Source: Arbacia lixula (lineage: Eukaryota; Echinodermata; Echinoidea; Arbacioida; Arbaciidae). Taken from it: DNA of 64,000 nucleotides. Below, piece by piece: positions 44,846-56,300 of the stretch. The DNA lies in the NCBI GenBank assembly GCA_963669155.1, contig OZ022587.1, positions 15,023,223 to 15,087,222 on the forward strand, read 5' to 3'. Positions within the stretch are counted from its first letter, which is position 1, and the number at the start of each line of letters is the position of its first letter. A program made the position numbers and the translations under genes. The notes under the pieces were generated by a model. The model worked only from the letters and a program-made list of their open reading frames with translations. It made no database searches and was not told where the DNA came from.

Positions 44846-45259
44846 TTTAAAGGGATAGTCCACTCTGGAATTAAGTCTGTATTAATAAAAGAAAGTTACG
44901 ATTGTTTAAAGTTCCGAGTTTGTGATGTCATGTGCAAGATGCTCTCCCATATGATTGATTTTCTCAAAAAGATATGCATAATTTTACCTGTGCATTTGAT
45001 ACATTATTAGAAATACATTTTTACACACATAGCTCTATTAAAAATTCTGCCTTCATCAAAAACAGAAAAAGAGCAATTCATGGACTCATACAGAACATAA
45101 CATATGGGAGAGCACCTCACACGTGACATCACAAAAATATTTTTTATAAGACAATATCTTATCCTTTGATGGATTTTCATCAAACTTTCACAAAGTTATT
45201 TTTTCATGTTTCTGCTTGAATTATAGCCAGCTTGATTTCAGGGTGGACCATCACTTCAA
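44846..45259. mobile_element. B-family MITE
   Basis: Has TTTAAAGGGATAGTCCAC at the left, GATGTCATGTGCAAGATGCT inside, and an inverse GGTGGACCATCACTTCAA at the right. Confidence 0.7.
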
Positions 45260-45689
45260 GTACTTATTTTAGACACAAGATTACTAAAAGGATATACATG
45301 TAGACGAAAGTTCAAAGTTGCAACTGTCCGATGCTCATTTTAAGATATTGCTTTCTTGCTTCTCAGCTTTGCCTTCAGTCTTTGTGCAGTAAAAGATGAA
45401 AACGATGAAATATTATTGTATGTGTAATCTTCTGATCATATAAATATTTATATAAGCAAAAATAAATATAAATGTGTCTGGAGTAGTTCTTTTTGTGAGT
45501 TTTGCTTTACATATTTCCCTGAAAGTAGTAACCCACAATATAATCACCATGGTACTTCATTAGATGGGAATACATTGATTTCTTTGGAGGCTGACATATC
45601 AGCAAAGCATGTTGTTTATGTTTAAGTAAATTGAGACAACACTTCACCTGTTTTACTGATCCCACACGCTTACTTTCTCAAATCAGGTA

Positions 45690-45871
45690 CAGTCAAACCT
45701 GTCTTAGTGGCCACCTGACTATAGCAGCCAACCTGTCCATAGTAGCCACTAAAATAATTCCCCTGGAGAGAGATCATGTGTTAAAGAACCTATCTATAGC
45801 AGCCACCTGTCTATAAAGGCCACAATTTTTGTTTCCCTTGGGTGGCCACTATAGACAGGTTTCACTGTACT
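45690..45871. mobile_element. E-family MITE, about 180 bp
   Basis: CAGTCAAACCTGTCTTAGTG at the left is mirrored by CACTATAGACAGGTTTCACT at the right, with internal CTATAGCAGCCACCTGTC repeats. The second copy is at 59079-59257. Confidence 0.8.
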
Positions 45872-46638
45872 GAGCAAATAATGCCACTCCAGCGTAATCG
45901 GCTGCACGACAGGCTATGAATAAACTTCAAAATAGGGTGCTAATAAGCCAAAAAAACCCCCAACTTTTTTAATGCGTTTCCATGGAAAATGTTAACATCC
46001 TAACTGGATCAGGCTTCACAAAGCCAGAAAATGTAATTGTAAGCAACGGGTCATTAGGGGTAGTACATGTATCTAAGTGGTAAAGACGAAAGGATCTGTA
46101 ATAGATTTGGTATACTAGGAAGGAAATATCAAATAAAACGAGATTGCCCCTGATTTCCAGAGCCTCAAAAGGTCCTTATGTGATTGCATTTCTATCTGAC
46201 TAAAATCCACTTGTTTTATCTTGCTTCTATTTGAATAAACATGTCTTTGAGGGTTTAGCTTTGGTACGCCTAGAAAGACCAACTCCTGGGAATCGGATCG
46301 AGGATATGAATAATTGCATGCACACACCACTTTGAGGTATAAAAATATACACGCGACCACAGTTTGGTTTTCGTTCTGAGTTTAATATCATACAGTATAG
46401 AGATCAATTCAACTATTAGGAATACTGTACAAGAATGATGTGTTTTCTTTCATTGTAAAAAAATACTTTAAAAAAAATAAGGTTTTGAGACATCTACATG
46501 TATTAAAATAGGTGTTAAGAACAACTTTTGACACTTGTTAAAAAAATATTAGAACTTGAATCTTGCTGAAATGTTCACATAAATTCAAAGGATGTCAAAT
46601 TGTTTACAAGCAGGATTCATTACATTTTATTCAATGTT
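45872..46638. other. Intergenic DNA between EI24 and HPS6
   Basis: AT-rich, no gene or named repeat recognised. The EI24 poly(A) site should lie somewhere between 42.5 and 47 kb; several AATAAA hexamers (for example near 45460) prevent a choice. Confidence 0.4.
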
Positions 46639-46925
46639 ATTCTTGTAATAATCCTTGTAAAATTTAATGAGATTCTCACTTTTGTGTGTGTATCAGATGA
46701 CTAATTCAGAACACAATACCCATTGTGCATCACACATGTCAACCCACAAGGTCTTTTCTGCCAGAAGCATCATGCATTTCTAATGACACTGATGAAACTA
46801 GCTAGTGGATTTACAGATGTGAATTACTCATCTGATACACACACAAATTTGACAACCTTGGACTTCACGATGGGAACTTTTAGCTTGATTTGTGGTGAAA
46901 TATATTTTTAAAGGGATTTTTCAAG
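46639..46925. mobile_element. A-family MITE (right end diverged)
   Basis: Starts TGTAATAATCCTTGTAAAA and contains CATGTCAACCCACAAGGTCT and AGCTAGTGGATT, as in the copy at 59735-60125. No clear right terminus. Confidence 0.6.
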
Positions 46926-47607
46926 TGTCAAAAAAGTTTTTGTTGACACCTTGTTTGCTCAAACATTTTACATTAGAGCGAGATATGCATCTGTGGAAAT
47001 TAATTGAAAAGCACCAATGAATATTTACTACACATAACTACATGTATACAGTCAATCAATGAACTTGCATCGGAAGTGAGAAGGGACTATTTTTTAATAT
47101 TTGAGCAATTTAACGAAACAAAAAATTGCTTACAATATTATACACAGTGTATTGATCTATTACATGATATGCACTGATATCAATACTAGTAATGCACAAA
47201 AAAATAATGATATATTGCACATGTGGTTTATAGTAGATATTTGTACTAATATTTTTGGGGGTCAAACCATCATACATTATCTTAAACATTACAAATGCTA
47301 GCTATCTGTGATGTGTATCAGTATATACAAATTTCAACATCAATCACATTTAAGTTGATACCATTTTTGTATGATTTTTTCTGAACCAGTTTTCTTGTTT
47401 GCATGAGTATCAGAGCTGACATAGTTCACACTGAACAATTTTTATTGATTCAAGAAATGTCTCCATTATTTGAATAGAAATCTGTCCAAAGAAGGGTTCT
47501 GCATGGTTTATATGACTTGCTTGTAATAAGGTCATTCACCCTGCAAAAGAATGCATCCAGACCACCAAACCTCTACGACTCCATCATACTACAAACATAT
47601 ACACAGA
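46926..47607. other. Intergenic DNA, nothing recognised
   Basis: AT-rich sequence without a supportable gene, RNA or repeat. Confidence 0.5.
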
Positions 47608-47999
47608 ATCAATTCTCCCTATCGCATATAGCCGATATCAAGCGATATCACCTCGCGTTACCGATATCTGATCGACTGCTGTACTTCCGGCAAGAGTTTG
47701 TCGTCGGCAGAAAGTGACCTAGAAATCACTTTTTTTATGAATTTAAGCAGTGAACATTTTGTGTAGGGTTATGGGTAGGGTCAGGGTTAGGTTTAGAATT
47801 AAGTTTAGGGTTAGTGTTAAAGTCAGGTTTAGATTACGGGTTAAAATTCATAAAATTAGTGGGATACCCTGGTCCCCTATTGTACGGGATTGCTGAATGT
47901 TCGTGGACCCGAAGTTCATATCCCAAGAATTAAAGGTAAAAAAAATTAGAACGCCACACACATTCAGATTCGGAGAGCTATATGCGATAGGGAGAATTA
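47608..47999. mobile_element. F-family MITE, inverted relative to 13153-13543
   Basis: Bounded by ATTCTCCCTATCGCATATAG and its reverse complement. The internal telomere-like TAGGGTTA/GGGTTAGG repeats are here on the opposite strand from the first copy. Confidence 0.8.
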
Positions 48000-48047
48000 A
48001 AGACAAGGTGGCCCACTAGCAAAAGTCATGAAACTTGTGCGGAATCA

Positions 48048-48518
48048 GCAGTATGCCCCCGGGGGGGGCACTCAAATTATATTTTGATGGGGGTGTGCCT
48101 CACGAAACCCTGAAATGGGGGTCTAAGGAACTGACTACAAGGGTAAAATCCGCGTAAAATGTGGGGTCTTAGGAACTAAAAATACACCGCCCGGCATTGT
48201 GAAAAACAGGGTCTACAGAACGATCCTCGCTGCACATGCGACGCGCGTTGTGTTTACGTCAGGGTTTTCTTGCAGCTCGCTCGGCCGGCGGGTCGGGCGG
48301 CCGGGTTGATGTTGAAGCGTAGCAAGCTGCACGCAAGCCGCGGACCTGGAGAACGGAGGGAGGGGCACAGCGGGGAGGCTAAGGAGCGGAACTTTCGCGG
48401 AACTTTCGCCATGCGTAGGATATAGAGGATCTAAAGAACTGATATCGAGGTCTCAAAAAGGGGGTCTTCAAAGCGGCACGTCCCCGTACCACCAATATAT
48501 GTGAGTGCCCCCCCCCTA
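48048..48518. mobile_element. GC-rich TIR element, about 470 bp
   Basis: GGGGGGGGCACTCAAATTAT at the left pairs with TATGTGAGTGCCCCCCCC at the right. The interior is GC-rich (GGCCGGCGGGTCGGGCGGCC) and contains repeated GGTCTNAGGAACT-like blocks. Confidence 0.65.
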
Positions 48519-48649
48519 ACGTTAACGTGTGTGAAATCACAGTTACAGCCTCACAAACCTTTTCAGGAAAAGAGAAGAACTATACAGATTCCTTGTGTAT
48601 GTTTGACACATAGAGAATATAAAGTCCACAATCAAATTGCTCCTCTAAG

Positions 48650-48775
48650 TGTGCGATGTGCATGCACTGTGAATGAAGTGTCTACACTTTGTATAAATAC
48701 ATGCTCTGGATACATACATGTACATGCACTGTGAATGAAGTGTCTACACTTTGTATAAATACATGTATATATTTT
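48650..48775 (+). repeat. Two-copy tandem repeat, about 60 bp
   Basis: CATGCACTGTGAATGAAGTG followed by TCTACACTTTGTATAAATAC occurs twice with almost no difference, separated by a short spacer with ACATGTACATG. Confidence 0.85.
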
Positions 48776-49373
48776 CCACTCATATTCATGGACATGCACT
48801 TCAACAAATTGCTATCTTGGATGTCTTTAAAAGGTAGTCTTATCTGATATTATATTCCGTATACTAAGAATGTTACTATATGATTGGTCAAGAGTTGATT
48901 ACGTGATAAATCGTAGTTTTGCCCCTCTGATCACCTGAGAAGAAAAGTTTGTTACACTCTAGGTGATACCCCTTTTTGGTTTCGCTGATCTCTTCACTCC
49001 TCACAGTCCTAACGTGTGATCAATATTTTGAGTATGCGTGAAATAAAAGTGCGATACACTCTGACTATCTAACGGGTCCTAACGTGCATCCTATACCCGT
49101 GTTCCCCATGGCAGCAGCTCTGGGTTAGGTAGAGAAGTAAACATTACTTTTGTACGTCAAATTGTCATTTTGGGGATAGATTGTTGGTTTCAGAGGTGGA
49201 ATTTAAAGCAAATAATCAACTTTTGGGTTTCAGGCAATGAGACGAACTATCACTTCCTCAGCGATCTGAATGTACAAGCTACATCCAGATCACGTCGGAA
49301 GTGATTGTTCGTCCCATCACCTCCACCAACGTCGATTATTTGCTTACTGATTCTGTGAAGATTTTATTTCATA
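48776..49373. other. Downstream flank of HPS6
   Basis: No gene seen. A short imperfect hairpin (GACGAACTATCACTTC with its inverse GAAGTGATTGTTCGTC, about 49230-49315) is the only structure noticed. The HPS6 poly(A) signal is probably here or within the 49.4-49.8 kb array. Confidence 0.4.
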
Positions 49374-49805
49374 CAGATTCATGGGCCAGAATTTCAATGA
49401 GTTGTCCCTTCAGGAGGGCTGTGGTTGGCCACCGCCTGTGCATAAGTTCTCTGGGCAGGTGTTTTGAAGACTGTATTTGATACAGATTCATGGGCCAGCA
49501 TTTCAATGAGTTGTTCATTGAGGAGGGCAGTGGTTTGCCCCTGCCTGTGCATAGGTTCTCTAAGCAGGTATTCTGAAGACTGCACTTCATACAGATTCAT
49601 GGGCCAGTATTTCAATGAGTTGTTCCTCAAGGAGGGCCGTGGTTAGCCCCTGCCTGTGCATAGGTCCTCTAAGCAGGTATTCTGAAGACTGCACTTCATA
49701 CAGATTCATGGGCCAGCATTTCAATGAGTTGTCCCTATGACATAGGCTGTGTTCAGCCCCTGCATGCGCATAGGTTCTCTGAGCAGGTGTTCTGAAGACT
49801 GTATT
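49374..49805 (-). repeat. Tandem array of the HPS6 last exon, 109-bp units
   Basis: CAGATTCATGGGCCAG recurs at 49374, 49483, 49592, 49701 and, in the real exon, 49811; the period is 109-110 bp. On the minus strand each unit repeats the last 27 or so codons of HPS6 (REPMHRQGLTTALL ... MLAHESV), the stop region and following bases. The copies at 49592 and 49374 still read through to a stop at nearly the same place. The copy at 49483 has lost the stop (TCA) and the copy at 49701 is frameshifted. They lie downstream of the real stop, so are 3' UTR unless spliced to. Confidence 0.9.
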
Positions 49806-50163
49806 TTATACAGATTCATGGGCCAGCATTTCAATGAGTTGTTCCTTCAGGAGGGCCGTGGTTAGCCCCTGCCTGTGCATCGGTTCTCTCGGCAGGTCTC
49901 GCTGCAGGCTCAGTTGATTTTCCATCTGGTCTTGGTTGACTTGAAGGGTTTGAAGCAGATTCAAGGCGCTGATGAACAAATGACGAGGGGAAATCAGAGT
50001 GAGAGAGAGATATAGGGAGAGAGAGGGATAGATAGTTAGGGAGAGAGAGGGATAGAAAGATAGGGAGAGATAGAGATAGACAGAGAGTGAGAGCGAGATT
50101 GGGAGAGAGAGTGAGAGAGAGAGATAGGGAAAGAGAGAGAGAGATAAAGAGAGATAGGGAGAG

Positions 50164-50206
<43 letters not shown>

Positions 50207-50266
50207 TGGAGAGAGAGGGATAGAGAGATAGGGAGAGAATGGGAGAGAAAGAGAAAGAGAGATAGG

Positions 50267-50348
<82 letters not shown>

Positions 50349-53300
50349 GAAATGGGTAAGGGAGAAGAGAGAGAGAAAGAGAGAGAGACATAGGGGTAAA
50401 GTGGTGGGGAAGTGGAAGAAAAAGGGAGAAATGGATAGATTATAATCACAGATTTGCTCTTCTTATTGGCTAAATCATTACTCTAAATTAGTTATTTTTA
50501 ATGTTATGTTAATTTACAATAGAATCTAAGCATACAAACACCTCATTTACAAACAAGCATGGTTCCAATTTAGAAACAAAATAATAATCAGTTTCGCTCT
50601 AAAATGGTCTTTGTCATGAATAAAAAAGGGAAATGTAAGACTTACGAGATGGATGGAGGTAGGCACTTCCAGAGCCGCTGGCTGTGATCTCGGAAGGCCG
50701 TGGAATCCTGAGAGGTGAAAGGAAGCCAGTGGAAGCAGGGATACTGTTAAGGATGGATATGACTCGACCTTCTTTCTTTGAACCCATGCTCCACGCCGCC
50801 GAACATTTATGTGTTCTCACCATATGCTTTTCAAGTGTTTTAACGATTGCGTTTTAACAATTGTGTGGCAACAGCTTCTGAGAGAGAACAAACGAAATGT
50901 ACAGTCTCATTTCGCTTGTCCAGTTCTGTTAATGGCATCAATAGCTCCATAAGCATAACAGCTCTGGTATCAGCAAACAAAATTTTTAAAAAATTCAATT
51001 AAAATATCTTGGCTACACACAAGTGCATGCAAAAACTGTTAATAAAAATACCCAGCTTAAGATATAATAATGGCAATGATTGAATCCCACAAATGCACAA
51101 GATGTCTGAAAGGTGAAGAAATAAGTTATTTTTTTTAGTAGTACAAATATTTATTACGTCAGCTTTCTAAAATGATTCCCTATTACTTTAAAAAAGAAGA
51201 AACAGAGTACAGGATCTTTTTGTAGTGTTGCCCTTAACTTCCTTGAAGAAGAGGAGGAGGAGGAAGAGGATCCGATCGAGGAGCAGGAGGAGGAGGAGGA
51301 GAAGAAGTTACTGTGGCCTTACCATGAGCATTGCCGTGAGGAGCACGTAGAAGAGTTCTCTGTGAGCCTGGTTGTCATGGTGATGGTGGGCCTCCAGGAC
51401 GCCCATGGCTTCGGCCCACAGGGAGTGGCCCAGCAGCAGCTGAAGGGCCCGCATCGACCCATGGGCCTGATCACTGTCAGGTGCAAAATAAACTGATAAT
51501 GTAAAACCAATCATTTTCATGCTTCTCACGCAACACAGCCTGCTTTTTCTGACAGGCTAAATGCGCACGTCTATCAAAGGTTCTGGAGTTCCCAGTACTA
51601 TTATTCATCATATCTCCCGTTATAATGAGGTGGTTGAGACCAAGACTTTTTCCTAGTCATAATTCCAGTTATAAGGAGGTATGCGGGACCAAGACTTAAT
51701 TCTAGTCATAACACCTGTTATAACAAGGTGGTCCCAACCAAGACATTTTCTCATCATAAAGAAATCTTGTAGCCAAACAGACCATAAAAACAATAAGCAG
51801 CACAACAACATTGCATGATTGTGTGTCCATTGTACTTTGATAAACAGTGCTGTCTGAGAAGTGACCTCGCAGCAACTGCACGGCCCATATGGACCCATGC
51901 GCTTTGTTACTGTTAGAAGCAAAATATTATTATTGATCATTTACTTGACCATAAAAATGTCATTACATATAACAACATCACAACAAGAAAATACACAGAT
52001 AACAAAACATAGGACATAATGCAATAGGATATAGATGACAGAAAGAGAAAGAGTGTGGGTCAGGGTCCAGGAGGTGAAGTCATCCACTGTTGCCCAAAGG
52101 CATGTGGACCAACAAACATTGTCTCATAAAAAAAAAAGATGACACAAAACATCTATCGATGAAACAATACATAATTATCAAACAAAGATATTAAACAAAG
52201 AACTTGTTCTCCATGCCAAATACACAGACTCTCATCATACAAATTGCTATTAAGTCCTTTTCTGTGGTGAGGACTAATGAGTTACCAAATCAGCAACATG
52301 AAAGATTACCTACATATAATTCTAATTTGTCAATACAAATAATGAACAAATCCAACTCTTTTATTTGTTTCATTTTGAATGATCATTGATCCAGCTATAT
52401 CCTCACCTCATATATTTTATTTGTGTTAAGATAATGGTTGAAATGAGTGATTAGATTATCACTGGTAATACAAGTATGTTAACATGGTGGACGGGACCAA
52501 GTTTTTTTCCTAGTTATGACTCCCGTTATTCTACTACTGCTGCTCTAATAATACTACAGCCACTGGATATTGCTTATTTTTCACTGCTGGTAAAAAAAAA
52601 TGATCTTTAAAAAAAAAAAAAAATACAAAAATCTAAATCTAACCTGTCTTGAATGAGACTAGCCTGAGCCAGAACAGCTTCCTTGACGTTGACAGATTGA
52701 GAAGGGTCTGGTAAAACATCCAGGACTAGACTACTAATGGACAGCTGTGATGAGAGATGACAAACAAAGTATTAGTCACTCTCAAAAAAATCATAAAATT
52801 TAATAACCTACAAAAGAAATTCATGATGTGATAATTCATTACTCACAATGCACATACATGTATATATATATATTGATATGATATATATTTATATCAATAA
52901 CATGGTTAACAAATTCTTTACATTTAGAAAGTAATAAATGATAACACATATATTGAATATGTTATGATTGAGAAAAATAAAGAGTAAATAAAAATAACCT
53001 GGCTGAATTAAAATCTATACAAAATGACAAAAGGGTCACAACAGTTTATATTCCTGTCAGAATGAAAGCAAAAACGGATGTGTACGTACCCCGTGTCTTC
53101 GTCTTGTGAATGCCGACGTGTCTGCTGCAGCTGGATGAGACCACTGGAAGAACCTTACTACCGCCACCTTCAGGGAACGATAGAAAGACAAGTTACATAA
53201 TACATGAGTGCAATGTGATATAGTGAATCACCTCAATAGGAAGACCATTGGAAGAACCTCAATAGCCACCTACAGGGGAAGATAGAAAGACAAGTTACAT

Positions 53301-56300
53301 GAGTGCACTGTGATCAAGTGAAGAACCTCAAGAGCCAACTACAGGGGAAGATCGAAAGGTTACCCTCATTTCTCACAAAAAGTTGATATTATTGAGATTC
53401 AATGCATACTATTGACATTCGATGCATACTTTAAACAATTCAACATAAAAAAGAACAAAACAAAACATGAAAAAATTAAAAGGAAAGAAAATTGAAATTA
53501 AAAAATCCAGAATTGTGTAATAGATATTGTTTCGACAACATCAGGAAAGTCAGAAACTACAAAACCTAACCTCTTTTGTTAAATAATACCAATGTTGCAA
53601 ATTCTAAAACACTGTACAGTTTTAAACTCAAATTTGACAAGAAGATTATACATGACCATCTATCTCTTTCTTTCTGTAACTCTATCTCTTTCTGTCATCT
53701 ATATTATATTGCATTATGTCCTTTGTTTTGTTATCTGTGTATTTTCTTGTTATGATGTTGTTATATGTGATGATATTTTTATGGTCAAGTAAATGAGAAA
53801 TAATATTTTGCTTCTACTGACAGTGACAAAGCCCATGGGTCCATGCGGGCCTTGCAGTTGCTGCTAGGTCACTTCTTAGACAACACTGTTCATCAAATTA
53901 TTAATTGTGGGTTGGTTAATTGGAATCCATCACCCTACCGGCTGTGAGATCAGAACAAATGATAACCCGTCTCTCTTAGGGTTAAGCTCCCACTTACCAA
54001 GTTGGCAGGTTGATAGAGGAAGAGGAGACGACAGAGAAGCTTTATGAGTCTAGCGCCCTCATCTGTCTCGGAGTTGCAGAATAAGTGGTGCCGGATAATT
54101 CCATGTGAGGTCTCTTCTCCCGCTGTAGTGTCGGTCTTGTCATGTACTGGAACAGCTGCAAGAATAAAGCCAAAAATATTGTTTTTCCAATTTCTTTGTC
54201 ATTAAAAAATGGGTGATTTCAACGAAAATGCAGACAATGTTTGATAACTGCACAGAGCTATTCGTATATCATGAGACTATTGCAGATATCAGACTTCTAT
54301 GCTGCAATTTCTAAGGATTATTACATAATGTCACATATTTATATAGCAACAAGAAAGTTTGCAATCACTGTCCAAATACCTTTTCCACTAGAAAACTTTT
54401 TCCACTGACAGTTTTGTCTTATTCCCATTCTAACCAGCACAAGTTATTTGAGGGGATGGTTCTTTATGTTGTTTCATTTCTTCGATTAACTCCACAATAA
54501 ATGCATTCAGAAAGAGACAACATTATACTTTTCTTTAAAAACAAAATACAATTTTCGTTAAACTATTTTTTGAAAGGTTGTGATTTTATTTAGATTAGGG
54601 TAAGGGTAAAATAATTGTAAAATTCTTATCAAACCTTCACTAATATGTTTCTTTCATGTTTCTGCTTTCATCAAAACCAACTTAACTTCAGGGGGGACTT
54701 TCCCTTTAAAGGGAATATACTGTAATGTGAAGGCAAAAAGCCTTCAAAAGGGTGATCGTGAGCAATCTTCTTATCAATGGTCTTAAATTCATGTATTGTC
54801 CATTTTAAACTTGCTGGAAATTATCCCGATATGTGGATCATTTGAGGGCAAATAACTTTCAGCACATTTCTAAAATGGACAATGCATGAATTTAAAACCA
54901 TTGGTAAGAAGATTGCTCATGACCACCTGTTTGATGTTTTTTTTTGTCTTCTCAGTGCAGTATATTCCTTTTAAACACTCAATCATAACCATGTATATTG
55001 ACCAGTATTCACACAAGACCCACTGACTTGAATGCCGGTGGTACTTACATGGTTATGAAAATATGCCATATCATAAGTTGAATAAAGTCTCTTTCTGTTC
55101 TTACCAGTCTTTACCATTTTCTCCACATCCAGCTCCATGTATAGACATTCAAGCAGCCGTTCAGGGTAGAGCCGAGATAAGAGTTCCAGTCTGTCCAGCC
55201 TCAAATCTATGCAACATGAAACACATCTTAAATGACTGCTGGTATAGAAAGACTTAGACTTATTTCAGTACACATTAAAGAGATAGTTCACCCTGAAGAT
55301 AAGTTTGTTTCAATAAAAACTGAAACATGAAAGAAACATATAGTGAAGGTTTGACAAAAGTCTATCAAAGGATAAGATCTGGGCCCTGTATTACAAAGAG
55401 TTGGCTGTTATCTATAGCAACTTTTTGATTGATTGCAAAGTTGCTATCTATTGCAACTCACCGTATCACAAACCATCACTGCTATTTATTGCAAGTGCAA
55501 GCCTATGCATGATCTTGCAATTAATCGTATAGTGACAATAAAGATCCATACAAGCTACGATTTCAATTCAATTCAATAATGGTGTATTCAGCAAATATTC
55601 AAAAGTTACAAACATTAAAAGGAAAATACATTGCACTGTTCCTAAATCTATTTGTTTTACATTTATATTGATTGAGCTTTGGTATATGTCTGAGAGAAAT
55701 ATTTATGTTTTTCTCTTGGTAGCCAATCTTTACATTATGGGTTAAAATTAGACAGTGATTTGGCAAATGCAATACAAAGTTTTTCTCCTCTAGTTTCCAG
55801 ACGTTCAAGCTTACACATATTAATTGCATTTTAATCATTCATGTAACCCTTCCCTAACATTATTTTACACACCCTTCTTTGAACACTTTCTAAACTGTAC
55901 ACTTGCTTCATTGTTAATTCACCATTACAAAGAGGTACACAATATTCTAAAAAGGGGCGGATATATCCAGTGTAAATTGTTACAAGATCAGCAAGATGTA
56001 AATTATATTTTTAACCATTCTTAACATATACAATTTTCTGTTGCACATTTTCAGTATCGCGTTTACATGTTCATTCCACTTCAAGTTGGATTACATATAC
56101 GATCAATATCAATTGCAAGTTACAATCGATCGTAGATTTATGTGATACAGATATACAATGGATATCAATCGTATGATCAATCGTCGCTCTTTGTGATACA
56201 GGCCCCTCATCTTTTTGTGAAGCAAATATTGTTTTGAGAAAATGCACTTGGTTTGTGTAGAGTAGAAAACATGGCATTTGACAGTAATGTGAATCACCAG

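Noticed and set aside
49831..50391. 186-codon minus-strand frame running through the GA/CT repeat into the last HPS6 exon, ending PPEGTTH
   Set aside because: The N-terminal 130 residues are translation of a simple repeat. The phase-consistent joining of exon 50646-50743 to 49968 uses a different frame, which gives a helical C-terminus resembling HPS6 and is also the frame retained in two of the downstream copies.
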